A stretch of 64,000 bases of DNA from Xanthostigma xanthostigma (taxonomy: Eukaryota; Arthropoda; Insecta; Raphidioptera; Raphidiidae): positions 59,680,948 to 59,744,947 of the forward strand of contig OY754464.1 in assembly GCA_963575645.1 (NCBI GenBank), written 5' to 3'. The notes under the pieces are model-generated. The model was not told where the DNA came from and did no database searches. It saw only the letters and a program-made list of their open reading frames with translations. Shown here piece by piece: positions 36,316-48,392 of this stretch (its first letter is position 1; each line of letters begins with the position of its first letter). The translations under genes were made by a program, and so were the position numbers.

Positions 36316-36800
36316 TATACAGAATGAGTTTTAAGTTGATGCTTTTTTTTTACAGCGTGTAAAAATCAAATAGACGAGCAAATATTTCAAATAGTTTTTT
36401 TATCAAAACTCAAAAATAAGAGAGAAACAGCCTTTCGAAGTTTAAATAAATTTTATTAAATTTTCTTTAATTTTGAGGTCGGTCCTGACTCCTGGGGTTA
36501 TATTATGTCACTATGGAAATAAGTTGTTATTATCAAGTATGTGTATTGTTCTGTTTTTGAGAGAATTGTGCGTGCCTCAATTATTTTTGATAATAATAAC
36601 ATATTTCCACAGTGACATAATATAACCCCAGGACCGACCTCAAAATTAAAGAAAATTTAATAAAATTTATTTAAACTTCGAAAGGCTGTTTCTCTCTTAT
36701 TTTTGAGTTTTGATAAAAAAACTATTTGAAATATTTGCTCGTCTATTTGATTTTTACACGCTGTAAAAAAAAAGCATCAACTTAAAACTCACCCTATATA
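36316..36800. mobile_element. Near-perfect foldback element, arms over 200 bp
   Basis: Left TATACAGAATGAGTTTTAAG ... right CTTAAAACTCACCCTATATA. The arms (about 36321-36534 and 36588-36796) pair almost base for base around a ~50-bp loop. The TATA.AGGGTG-like end recalls the foldback at 14341-15114. The high arm identity suggests recent formation or arm homogenisation. No protein. Confidence 0.85.
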
Positions 36801-37239
36801 GCGTACATATTTTACGGACTATAAGTCTTCAAAACATTGCCTCCGAAATTCAGGTGCGTCTTATACTCTAAATTAATAAAAAAATTTCCTGCAGTGTTTG
36901 ATTTAAAATTCCCGCCAGTCTTAAAAATGGTCATATAATCGATGCCGATTGTCGCGGAAAACCCATATCTATATTATGAAGAAGAAGAAGAAGGAAGTTT
37001 AGATTACGATTTTCAGGGATTTTTAAGATCAGTTCGGTTTTATAAACTAAGATTTTTTTAGTCTTCCTTTGAAATCTAATAATAAAAATGTTATTTTTTT
37101 TTAAATTGATAAAAAATTAAGATGAATCTTATAGTCAGTAGCGTCTTATACTCCGTAAAATATACGGTAACTTTCCCAGGTTTCTTTAAAATCGGTCCAA
37201 TCGAGTGAACATAGTGCAAACTCAAACAAAAAAAAATGG

Positions 37240-37916
37240 TTGTCTGTAAAGTCGGTTTACGGACGATAGTTTTACGTGATAACGTATTCCGTAATACATA
37301 ACCTAAACCTCCCAAAATTTGGTTTCAATCCGCTTATCCTTGGTGTCGGAATGATAAGAAATGTCAAAAGTGACGTTTGCAACTTACAAAGTATTATGTT
37401 CTAATAATAATTAGTTATTCCAATACTTAACTTAGCAGGCTTTGCATTTCACAATATACTAATGTCAAAAAATTGAATTAAACATTAGAAATGCAGCTGT
37501 TTTCATGTTAAGACAAGACATACGTTTGCTTCTAATTTCCATGTACGGCAAACAAAGACAACCGACCGCGTCGCGTCATGCATTACACAACATTGCATTT
37601 ATACAGCCATTTTTCTATATAAATTTGTATAAAATATTTTTCTATATAAATTTGTATAAAAAAACTGTTTAGGCAAATTCTGTTATACGAAATCTATGTA
37701 AAATGTTCTCCTCTTTCGTTTAAGACTGGTTTCAAACCGATCTGATTTAAATTGAGCGAGAAATTAGCAAAAAGCACGCACAGGGTCAGGCGGAACGTTA
37801 CGCGTTAGGAACGTTACGCGTTAGGAACGTTACGTTACACTTTTTCGAACATGCAGCCGGTGTTTTATCAATTTATAATATTGGTGATTCATCAATTTAT
37901 AAGACGTTATCACGTC
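37240..37916. mobile_element. Non-autonomous DNA element, family D copy 2
   Basis: Starts TTGTCTGTAAAGTCGGTTTA and ends ACGTTATCACGTC like the copy at 16947. It lacks about 190 bp present there at 17016-17204 (junction CCTAAACCTCCC) and has a duplicated TTTTTCTATATAAATTTGTA block near 37610-37660. The flanks (AAAAAATGG and AAAAACGAT) do not form a clean duplication. Confidence 0.7.
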
Positions 37917-38536
37917 AAAAACGATTTGTCGAATAGGTATATCCCTATTTTGTTTAAATAATAATTTTCATTCTAAACCTTTTTGAAAAAATGAGGAAAG
38001 GTTTAGAGAAATAACAGACGACTGAAGTTGTCACAGTGGGAATCCAGTTTGGACACTGTGGTTTTTGAGGTTTACTTTTGATGGTGTTTGAGGATAAATT
38101 TATTTTTAAGCCAGGCAGTTGTTCAAATTTCTTCTACTTAAATCCATTAAATAAATCTGAATTGAGATCTCAAAAGAGAATAAATTATTTTTCACGTATA
38201 TAATTAAAACATGTTTTTATAAATTATAATGTTCTTTATTTTATTTTTTTTATATCCGCGTGTGATGATACATAATAGGCAATTGGGAACCTCTATTCAC
38301 TGGTTATAATTGTATTTTTTTTTCGTTAATCCTCTTTCTGCAGGTTATTAACTTATTGTTAACATAACGCAGGTATAACATAAAAAGTTAAAACTGACCT
38401 AGCGGTCACTGAGCTAACAACAAATAATTTCAAGGTGTTTCTTTTAGTCGTGTTTGAACTTGTTCTTCTATATACCATTCTCTAGCTAGAAAACATTACA
38501 CTCATGGTTAAAACATAATAACTATAATATATTAAT
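37917..38536. other. Noncoding stretch, nothing recognised
   Basis: No gene or bounded element recognised. Confidence 0.4.
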
Positions 38537-39054
38537 AAAAACTCGGGTCGCAGTGCGAAACCCTGCCGACAATATAGTGTATTTGCTTTTATAGGTAGTG
38601 TGGCTCTATTATATGAACTTAGCTTTGTTTTAAGGCAAAATAAAAAAAATATCCCTTAATACACCCCTTAAAACAACATTTTTTTACTTAATTTCAATAT
38701 TAATATCAATTCAACAACTGTGCCAAATTATATACACCCTTCAGTATGTAGGTACATCCATATCAGTAAACTTGCGTTTTCATAAAATTTGTAAGTCCGG
38801 TCCTGTCGGGCCGATTTTATTAAAATTTTAGCAGCACATTTTAATAATTACTAAAGGGTTAAATTTCAATTTTGAAACGATTCGGAGAAATTTTTCGGTA
38901 TTTTTGGGCCCGAAAATTGTTTTCAACCCCTAAATACTACCCTTAACATGGCCCGATTGGGTCCATTTTAAATAGGCTTCGTGCGGTGATGGTTTCCAAC
39001 ATGCGGTCCAAATTTCGTTAAAATCAATTAACTCTTTCGAAAGTTATAGCCCGT
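38537..39054 (+). repeat. Dispersed repeat family A, interrupted copy, left part
   Basis: Runs from AACTCGGGTCGCAGTGCG to TTTCGAAAGTTATAGCCCGTA and then enters the (AT)n tract holding the LTR retrotransposon. The right part resumes at 46731. Inverted match to 105-577. Confidence 0.75.
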
Positions 39055-40486
<1,432 letters not shown>

Positions 40487-40487
40487 G

Positions 40488-40506
40488 TGGCGCCCAAACG
40501 TGGGGC
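40488..40506 (+). other. Primer binding site for tRNA-Lys(CUU)
   Basis: TGGCGCCCAAACGTGGGGC begins one base after the LTR. It is complementary to the 3' end of animal tRNA-Lys(CUU) including CCA, except for one extra A (CCCAAAC where the tRNA complement reads CCCAAC). Confidence 0.8.
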
Positions 40507-40806
40507 ATTGTTTTGACATTATTTCGGTAATAATATTTTTGTTTTATAGGCCGATTTATACGACAGTCTGTACTTTTGAATTTTTGTTGGTACGAACAAG
40601 TTTTGCTTTGCTTATAGTTTAAATAACTTATCTGGTGTATGTTTGAAATTATCTGTTTTTTACCTGAGAGGGTAAAGTTGTCATTTAAATACGCGGTGGA
40701 ATTTTTATAAGTTCCTCCAGTCATAATTATTGGTTGTCATATTGATTTTAACTAGGTAGAAATCGAGTGTTTTGTTGTAGCTGTTATCGATTGATACTAT
40801 TCCAAA
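40507..40806 (+). other. Retrotransposon leader between primer site and gag
   Basis: 300 bp of untranslated leader. Expected to hold packaging signals, but none can be read from sequence alone. Confidence 0.6.
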
Positions 40807-42060
40807 ATGTCGATTAATGGACTGACTCGCGACGAACTGACCTATGAATTAAAACTGAGAGGTAAACACGATGTTGATGGCATGACGACAAGGCTATTGC
40901 GCGAAAGTTTGTCTATACTGGTGGTCAGCGATATTAATTTAGATTTTCCAGGTGTTATTTTGAATATAGAAGAGGAGGTTGAAACTTGTAAAGATAAAGT
41001 TGCGGAACTAAAGCCTTTGGTTTCTGTGTTTGCCGGGGATATCCACTCCGCAAATTATATCGAGTTAGATAATCGAATTTTACATGTGCTGCTTCGCGTG
41101 CGCCGACTCTTAAATCGAACAAATTCTGAAGAGATAATCCAAGACATTCAAAATATTCACCGAATGGCCATTGAACTAGATGAAACCTTGAATAAAAATT
41201 GCACCCCAGTAGCACCAGCTCAAAATTCATCTACTCCTTCAGTCTCCCAAACTTGTTCAACGTTTTCTTTTTCTGACCCACAGGGGTCATCACGGCAAGT
41301 CGTCCCCGTTTATAAATGGAATGTAAAGTTTTCAGGTGATGATCCTTCACAAAGTGTAGCTGACCTACTGGAAAAAATCGAAGAATTGCGAGTTTCACGT
41401 CATGTATCAAAAAATGAACTGTTTAATTCAGTCATAGATATCCTAGAGGGCTCAGCGTTATGTTGGTTTAGGGCCGTGAGGCACACAATATCGTCATGGG
41501 ATCAATTGGCAGCGCGATTGAAATCTGAATTTCAACCAATCGGCTATGAGGACGAACTATGGAATGAAATTTTACACAGGATTCAGGGACCAGACGAGCG
41601 AGTGAATATTTACGTATCTAGTATGGAAAACTTGTTTGCTCGGTTGTCTACTCCAATCACGGAAGGACGACGCCTTCACATAATTCGTCGCAATCTGGCA
41701 CCTTATTTCCTAGAGCATTTAGGAGCGACGGAAATTGATTCGGTCAACGAATTGACGCGGGTATGCAAACGTATTGAAGAGAATCGTCACCATGCCATGC
41801 GTAACGCCAATCGGAAATCGGTTATGGAACGCCCACTAGAACCGACGTATGCGTACCGTTCGAGTGTAGCTAATCTCTCGAGTAAAGTAGCCGTTGTTTC
41901 TTCAGCGGTCGTATGTTGGAATTGTCACAAGCCGGGACACTTGTTCCGGAAATGTGACCAGGAACGTAATCGATTTTGTTTTAGATGCGGCCAGCGTGAC
42001 GTCATTGCAGCCCGTTGTCCAAGGTGCACGTCGTCGGGAAACGACGCAGACGAGCAGTGA
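40807..42060 (+). CDS. gag: Gag polyprotein
   Basis: 417 residues; structural protein that assembles the cytoplasmic particle and binds the genomic RNA. The ATG (AAAATGT context) is the first in this frame after the leader. Residues about 8-40 (LTRDELTYELKLRG...TTRLLRESL) look like a SAP-type helix pair. About 170-330 fit a retrotransposon Gag (capsid-like) domain, with WFRAV and an F-x-P-type block. A canonical CCHC zinc knuckle follows at 370-383 (CWNCHKPGHLFRKC). A second knuckle at 391-404 (CFRCGQRDVIAARC) has Val where His is expected, with an extra CPRC after it. The stop is TGA at 42058-42060. Pol lies in the -1 frame and overlaps the end, with a frameshift signal at 42036. No internal damage seen. 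Confidence 0.93.
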   Translation: MSINGLTRDELTYELKLRGKHDVDGMTTRLLRESLSILVVSDINLDFPGVILNIEEEVETCKDKVAELKPLVSVFAGDIHSANYIELDNRILHVLLRVRRLLNRTNSEEIIQDIQNIHRMAIELDETLNKNCTPVAPAQNSSTPSVSQTCSTFSFSDPQGSSRQVVPVYKWNVKFSGDDPSQSVADLLEKIEELRVSRHVSKNELFNSVIDILEGSALCWFRAVRHTISSWDQLAARLKSEFQPIGYEDELWNEILHRIQGPDERVNIYVSSMENLFARLSTPITEGRRLHIIRRNLAPYFLEHLGATEIDSVNELTRVCKRIEENRHHAMRNANRKSVMERPLEPTYAYRSSVANLSSKVAVVSSAVVCWNCHKPGHLFRKCDQERNRFCFRCGQRDVIAARCPRCTSSGNDADEQ

Positions 42061-45000
42061 AGGACTGCCACTTGTCTCGTCCAAATGTTTCGTCGGTCTT
42101 TGGTAAACCAGTCGGTTGGGTCGAGTGGTTACGTCGAGTACGTGATTTTTGTCGTCCTACGTCTCAAGCAATGTTGAGGTCAGTTGAATATGATTCACGA
42201 CCCTACTTATTAATTTCTATTTATAGTGTCGAGGTACAAGGTTTGCTGGACTCAGGGTCTTCCAGTACCGTAATCAGTAAAGCTCTCCTGGCCAGATTAA
42301 AAGCGAACCATAAGTTAGAAATCTCTATTTCTGCCAATCAGATCCATACCGCCGGTGGACACTCATGCGAGGTTTCAGGTATAGTAAAGTTGCCATTTTT
42401 GCTAGAGGGTCGAGTACGCATTATTGATGCATTGATTGTCCCAAGTTTGACATATGATTTGATTATTGGCGTTGATCTGATAAAAGCGTTCGGTCTACGA
42501 ATCGATGTTACGAATGAATCCTACGATATTCCGTCTCTCCCATCTGTGTGCTCTATTGTGGATAAATCCGAACTAAGTCGTGAAGAAACAAGAGCGCTGG
42601 ACGAACTTACTAAAACTTATTTCTCTCAAATAGGAGACAGTATTGGAGTTACTCACCTGGTGGAGCATGTCATTGACGTTGGAGATGCAACTCCGGTGAA
42701 ACAAAGATACTACCCGGTATCTCCAGTGATTCAAAAGTTTATCCACAGTGAACTAGACAACATGTTGGAACAAGGAATAGTTGAGCCATCAAAAAGTCCT
42801 TGGTCTTCACCGATTGTTGTCGTCCGAAAACAGAGCGGTGGGTATCGGTTTTGTATTGATTTTCGACGCTTGAACCAGGTTACGAAGAAAGACGCATACC
42901 CACTGCCGTATATGTCAGCTATTCTAGACCGTCTCCGTGGAGCGAAGTATTTATCCTCGCTGGATTTACAGTCCGCCTATTGGCAGGTGCCATTAGCTGA
43001 GGCAAGTAAGGAATACACCGCATTCACCGTGCCTGGGCGTGGTCTGTTTCAGTTTCGCCGTTTACCCTTTGGTTTGCATAATTCGCCGGCAACGTTTCAA
43101 CGCCTGATCGATCGGGTTCTTGGAGCTGATTTAGAACCGTACGTCTTTGTTTACTTGGATGACGTCATCGTCGCAACTCCTGATTTTACGACACATCTCC
43201 AAATTCTGAACAAAATATTTGAAAGACTAACGAATGCGGGACTCACTTTACACCCAGATAAATGCTGTTTCGCGCGAAGCGAATTACGTTACCTAGGCTA
43301 TATCGTGGACAAGCTAGGTCTCCGCGTGGATCCGGAGAAGGTGGACGCCGTTCTTTCATTTCGAACACCGAGTTGCCCGAAAGATGTTCGGCGTTTCGTC
43401 GGCCTTACCTCGTGGTACCGACGTTTTATTCAGAACTTTTCAGATAAAGTGGCACCGTTGACCCAACTCACCCGTAAGAAGTGCAAGTGGGAATGGAGCC
43501 CAGAAGCTGAGATCGCTTTTCGTAAGCTTAAGGAGTGTCTTGTATCAGCTCCCATATTAACCTGTCCAGATTTTAATCGCCCATTTATTTTACAGACTGA
43601 CGCTAGTAATGTGGCGCTTGCTGCTGTTTTGGCCCAAGAGTTTCCGGATGGAGAGAAAGTCGTCGCGTATGCGAGTCGGACGTTATCCTTAGCAGAGCGG
43701 AACTACTCGGTCACTCAGAAAGAATGCTTAGCCGTATTGTGGTCTGTAGAAAAGTTTCGGTGCTACCTGGAGGGCACACGCTTCACAATAATCACCGACC
43801 ATCATGCCCTACTGTGGCTGAATAACTTAAAAAATCCTGTCGGTAAATTGGCTCGTTGGGCTTTAAAACTTCAACAGTATGATTACGAGTTACAACACCG
43901 CAAAGGAAAATCACATGTAGTTCCTGATGCGCTGTCGAGGGCCGTGGCCGCCATTGAAGTTAGACCTCAAGATCATGGTCGATGGTACCGTCGTATGACG
44001 AGGCGTGTCCGTCGTAGGCCGCTGGATTTTCCACAGTGGAAAATTGAAGGGACTCAATTGTTTAAATTATGTCAGCCGAGTGAAACCGATGGCGATGAAG
44101 AGCCGTGGCGTCTAGTGGTACCGCGTCGGTTACGCAAATTAGTACTAGAGGACAATCATGACGCACCAGAAGCAGGTCACCTCGGCATCTTTAAAACTAA
44201 GAAGCGTGTATGTGCGGATTACTATTGGCCAGGCATGATGTCTGACATTGCACGCTACGTCCGCAACTGTGAAATTTGCCTCGCTCATAAGGTGGAACAA
44301 CGCCGCCCGGCTGGCCTATTGGGACACCACAGGGTATCTCGTCCATGGCAATACGTCTGCACCGATATTATGGGGCCGTTCCCAGCGTCTAAGCGAAGAA
44401 ACCGCTACCTTCTAGTGATTGCCGACATGTTTACAAAATATGTTTTGCTGTTTCCTTTGCGCGTAGCTACGTCTAAGACAATTCTGAGACATCTTATAAA
44501 TGACGTGTTTTTGGTATATGGAGTTCCGGACTATCTCGTTTGCGATAATGGAAAACAATACGTAAGCGTGCCTTTTCGGGCTGAAATTGCATCATTTTCG
44601 TGTAAGATTCTCTACAATCCGAACTACCACCCGCAGGCTAATCCGGCTGAACGAGTAAATCGTGTCGTGAAGACGATGATGGCGTCATACATTGAAGACG
44701 ATCAACGTACATGGGATGAGCAACTGCCACGTATTGGTTTCGCTATCCGCTCCGCTGTCCACGAAGTCACCGGATACAGCCCCGCATTTCTAAATTTTGG
44801 ACGAGAAGTTCGACGTGTTGGAGGCAATGCGGGTGAAGATGCCCCGGACGGAGAGGTGGAATTTGCTGAGCGGGGAGAACACGTTCAGCAGCTGAATCAT
44901 CTTAGTGAAGTTGTTGAGACAGTAAACCAACGACTACAGCAAGCCTATGAAAAGAATCGCCGTTATTACGATTCACGTCATCGTCATATTGTGTTTAACG

Positions 45001-45278
45001 AAGGCGATATTGTTTGGAAAAAACATTTTCCGATGTCCGACGCCAGTCGACACTTCGCAGCTAAATTAGCACCGGCTTTTGTTAAATGTCGAATTCGGAG
45101 GAAATTGTCTAATGTACGTTATGAGCTTGAGGAGCTAAACGGTAGAAACCTAGGCGTCTGGCACGTTTCGGACTTGAAATTGCACCCCAGAGACGACGAC
45201 AATAATGCTAATGAGAATGACGACGATGACGAAGACACCACGGGAGATGAAGGCGAAGAAACGGGAGATAGTGAGTAA
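42015..45278 (+). CDS. pol: Pol polyprotein (protease, RT, RNase H, integrase)
   Basis: About 1087 residues numbered from the TTG at 42015, which is probably not a start: the frame is open from 42000 and is most simply entered by -1 frameshifting at 42036-42042, giving Gag-Pol. Domains in order: aspartic protease with DSG at 79-81; reverse transcriptase about 220-420 with LPFGL and the catalytic YLDD at 380-383; RNase H about 525-645 with TDAS at 528, Glu570 and TDHH at 594; integrase with an HHCC zinc finger (H715, H722, C752, C755) and the D,D,E triad D784, D844, E879. An integrase C-terminal domain follows and then an Asp/Glu-rich tail (about 1055-1087). No chromodomain seen. All catalytic residues are present and the frame is unbroken. 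It copies the element's RNA into DNA and inserts it. Confidence 0.95.
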   Translation: MSKVHVVGKRRRRAVKDCHLSRPNVSSVFGKPVGWVEWLRRVRDFCRPTSQAMLRSVEYDSRPYLLISIYSVEVQGLLDSGSSSTVISKALLARLKANHKLEISISANQIHTAGGHSCEVSGIVKLPFLLEGRVRIIDALIVPSLTYDLIIGVDLIKAFGLRIDVTNESYDIPSLPSVCSIVDKSELSREETRALDELTKTYFSQIGDSIGVTHLVEHVIDVGDATPVKQRYYPVSPVIQKFIHSELDNMLEQGIVEPSKSPWSSPIVVVRKQSGGYRFCIDFRRLNQVTKKDAYPLPYMSAILDRLRGAKYLSSLDLQSAYWQVPLAEASKEYTAFTVPGRGLFQFRRLPFGLHNSPATFQRLIDRVLGADLEPYVFVYLDDVIVATPDFTTHLQILNKIFERLTNAGLTLHPDKCCFARSELRYLGYIVDKLGLRVDPEKVDAVLSFRTPSCPKDVRRFVGLTSWYRRFIQNFSDKVAPLTQLTRKKCKWEWSPEAEIAFRKLKECLVSAPILTCPDFNRPFILQTDASNVALAAVLAQEFPDGEKVVAYASRTLSLAERNYSVTQKECLAVLWSVEKFRCYLEGTRFTIITDHHALLWLNNLKNPVGKLARWALKLQQYDYELQHRKGKSHVVPDALSRAVAAIEVRPQDHGRWYRRMTRRVRRRPLDFPQWKIEGTQLFKLCQPSETDGDEEPWRLVVPRRLRKLVLEDNHDAPEAGHLGIFKTKKRVCADYYWPGMMSDIARYVRNCEICLAHKVEQRRPAGLLGHHRVSRPWQYVCTDIMGPFPASKRRNRYLLVIADMFTKYVLLFPLRVATSKTILRHLINDVFLVYGVPDYLVCDNGKQYVSVPFRAEIASFSCKILYNPNYHPQANPAERVNRVVKTMMASYIEDDQRTWDEQLPRIGFAIRSAVHEVTGYSPAFLNFGREVRRVGGNAGEDAPDGEVEFAERGEHVQQLNHLSEVVETVNQRLQQAYEKNRRYYDSRHRHIVFNEGDIVWKKHFPMSDASRHFAAKLAPAFVKCRIRRKLSNVRYELEELNGRNLGVWHVSDLKLHPRDDDNNANENDDDDEDTTGDEGEETGDSE
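42036..42081 (+). promoter_or_regulatory. -1 ribosomal frameshift signal at gag/pol overlap
   Basis: Slippery heptamer GGGAAAC at 42036-42042, read in gag phase as G GGA AAC. After six bases comes a possible stem-loop: GACGAG (42049-42054) with CTCGTC (42076-42081), extended by AGTG (42056-42059) with CACT (42069-42072). Spacing is in the usual 5-9 nt range. It sits 16 bases before the gag stop codon. Confidence 0.8.
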
Positions 45279-45328
45279 TGTCCAATTGATATTATTATTA
45301 AAAAAAAAAAAAAAAAATTTTTTTTTTT

Positions 45329-45344
45329 AAGGAGGAAACGGAGG
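45329..45344 (+). other. Polypurine tract
   Basis: AAGGAGGAAACGGAGG ends exactly where the right LTR starts and is preceded by a T-run, the usual setting for plus-strand priming. A run of 18 A then 13 T just upstream (about 45300-45328) could itself pair. Confidence 0.9.
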
Positions 45345-46643
45345 TGTAACCAGCTGGTCGCGGTTTGTGATAGCTTTGCTTGCGAGAGATAAGTTCTAAC
45401 TGCCATCAGACGACGAACAAGCGAAATAACTGCAGGAAGCTGATAACGCTGGGTTCTGATCTCGGATGGCGGTCAAAAAAAAAAAAGATATATTATTTGG
45501 TTTAGATGATAGGTTTTGAGAGGTTACGTGAGAGACTGGTTTCGTTTTTGCATGAAGGGATATAGTTTGATGGTTTCACGGTTGTTGGTTTTTTTTTTAA
45601 CGTGTTTTCGAAGAATAATCGAGAGTATTTTGTCGAGAAATCGTGGATTGATGCATTTTAGCATCAACATACGATATTGTTTTAGTTTTGTTCACCCCGT
45701 GTGGGATTTTATACGTCGCGTCGCAAACACGTGCGGCGATCTTTTCTTTTGTGGTGTCGACGCCATTTTTTTTGTCTGGCAACGGGAGATTTTTTTATTC
45801 TCCAACTTTGAATTTCGTGATTAAGCTCACCATAACCGCAGCGCTCCCCGTTACCATACACAGCGTCGTACCACTGTTGGTTTCTTCGCCGGCGATTTCT
45901 GGCGTCCAACATCGGCGGGTGTGGTGCAGAGCAGCGGCTGCGAACACGATCGCGTGGCAACCACAATTTACTGGCAGTCCTACAACAACCACATCAGGAT
46001 TCCACACTTGGATAACTTCGCGGATCACAGTAGTTGCAGTCGCAAGTCGGAGCGTTGATGCCGTGGATATTGCAGCGAGAATACTGAGGTCTTGGCGGAG
46101 TACTCAGAAAAATTGTCGGATTTCTGGTGCCTCGCCTAAGAGCGTATTAGTAAACCATTTTTTTTAATTTATTGTTATGTCGTATTGGCAGAGTAGCAGT
46201 ACCGCTACATATCCACGACATCAATCTTTTAACTTTTTTTAATTTTATGGTTTCATTAATGTTTACTATTTTCTATTTAAAGTTTACACAGGTTCAAGGT
46301 ACACAGACGGGTTGGCCAACTTCGTAAATTCGATTTTTCTAGAGCTCAATCTACTTGGCAATTACTGTGGTATTTTTCTATCTGTACTTTTTTTTCTTTA
46401 ATCACTTCTTAATACATAATTTCAATTTACAAAATTTATAATCAGTTGTTGTACGTGTCACAATCCTCACCTGCAGTCCCTTCCGTCATTTATGTTTCAG
46501 CAAAACCAACGATTACCGTTACGCGAGAGTGTTCGTTGCCGGTTCCTGACACCCACTGGGTTATATAATTTCCGCTGACCCCCGGCCACTTCAACCGCTG
46601 CCAGCAAAGCCGAGGCACTCGCCCCAATCCGGGTAACCCAGTT

Positions 46644-46646
<3 letters not shown>
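45345..46646 (+). repeat. 3' LTR
   Basis: Same 1302 bp as the 5' LTR with no difference seen. It ends GTTACA and is followed by the (AT)n tract. Confidence 0.95.

Positions 46647-46730
<84 letters not shown>
46647..46730. repeat. (AT)n microsatellite, right of LTR element
   Basis: 84 bp of pure AT, the continuation of the tract interrupted at 39184. Confidence 0.95.
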
Positions 46731-46737
<7 letters not shown>

Positions 46738-46870
46738 TAAACAGACTTTTCCAAAAATGGTGCCAAACTTCTTAGGGGGCTATGAAACGTCGAGAAATTT
46801 TGGTCCGACCTCTAGGTCCCGCCATCCGACCGACGCCAATAGTGTAAGTGCCTTATGGCAAATACACTAA
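46731..46870 (+). repeat. Dispersed repeat family A, interrupted copy, right part
   Basis: CTTTTCCAAAAATGGTGCCA to GGCAAATACACTAA matches the complement of 105-245. With 38537-39054 it makes up one copy. Confidence 0.75.
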
Positions 46871-48392
46871 TAATTATAGCGTGTAGCATATTCACAGGTT
46901 ATTTTTTATGGCTTATGTATAAAAAAGTTGATAAAGTTTCTTTAGAGTTCAAAATTTGTACATATAATATACAGAATACTAACGCAGAATTTGTTTAGAG
47001 ATCTCCGACACGCACATGACAATTTTTCAAAAGCCTTGGGACAGGGAGTTAACTGAAACAAAAAAAGAGCGAGCGACATGTGAGATCGTTGCGAAACATG
47101 CCCACAATATTTATATTACGTCAAATTTCTCAGGTTCAAATTTCCATATTAGCATTAATTAATTAATAAATATAGTATTTTTAACTGTTGACAATTTTTT
47201 TTATATGAAAAAAAATAAAATTTAATAATTTTGTTTTTTTTTATATTTCTTATCAATAAAAAAATATAATATTTTTGTTGTTTTTTTGGGTAGACATGTA
47301 AATTTTAAACATTAATGTAAAATGTCTAGCTTCCATCGTGCGTCCAGGAATCGACGTCTTTTTTTAAGAATGTTATAATAACATCAAAATATGTCCGCAC
47401 TGTGCGTCGGATAAGAAGAAGACACGTCAAATTATTATTTTTTTGTCCGGGCGTGTACAGCATGCATTGCCTTATCTTTATCGCTATTAATCAAAACTCG
47501 TCATCCTGTAGCTAGTCTTTTGTAAAAGAATACGTTGCTTGGACGGAACACGTGACGTGAATATTGTTATAACAATCGCGATAACAACAATACTGTACCT
47601 CACATTTATACGTCAAGTTGAGGCTATGGCAATGAAATAGACACACATCTCCGATGTACGTAATTATTAAACGGAATTAGCTATTTCATAAAAACAACTA
47701 GATACTTCTTTACACAAGATCGTGTCGCACACATTACAGATATGATTTCAACCTGATTAAACAAAAATACAGTAGACTTTCCATAAGGGGCCGCTCATAA
47801 ACCACGTGGCTCTATTTGGTCTACTTTTTGAGATGCGAGACAAAGAGTGTCCATTACGTGCGATGTACACCTGAATAAGTGGGCATGGACATTTTTTTTT
47901 GGAAAAAAATCCTTTAAAGTGTCATTTTAAAATAGACTTTAATTAAAAAAATATTAATTGTATATAATATTAATTATTTAGTGATGCGCTCATACAGTAA
48001 TGTAGGCAGAAACGCGAGAATAAAATATAATCGAATACGTATTTTGATTTTTATCTAATTCGGGACATTTTCCGGGACATTAATACAGGACACGGGGCTT
48101 TATTCCGGGACTCTCCCGGAGAATCTGTGATGAATGGTAACCCTACCCTACGTGCCTATCTATCTATCCGATGACTACAAAGTGATTCTACTATTTTTTT
48201 AAGTGAATAACCTTTTGGAAAGGTTTGGTTGATTTTTAAATGATTCAGGACGGGAAAAGTGCATTCCTTTACAGTTTACCGCGTCTCTCTCCCGGTCTCA
48301 CCTTATTGAAAATGGTAATGAGCTAGTCCTAGTAGAGTCGATCGTCGGATTTCGTATGTATAGAACACAGACAAATTTGTCTAGGCGAGTAA
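46871..48392. other. Noncoding stretch, a lone hAT-like terminus
   Basis: No gene. GGGACTCTCCCGGAGAATC followed by TGAATGGTAACCCTA (about 48108-48148) resembles the right end of a hAT MITE, but I found no left end. Confidence 0.35.

Noticed and set aside
40955-41230. Antisense frame opposite gag
   Set aside because: Lies wholly within the intact gag coding sequence and shows no domain.
42015-42017. TTG as an independent pol start codon
   Set aside because: Eukaryotic initiation at an internal TTG is unlikely, and a complete -1 frameshift signal lies just downstream in the overlap.
43262-43447. Second frame inside pol
   Set aside because: Overlaps the reverse transcriptase region of the intact pol frame; chance frame.
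45279-45344. Envelope gene after pol
   Set aside because: Only 66 bp separate pol and the right LTR; no third frame exists.
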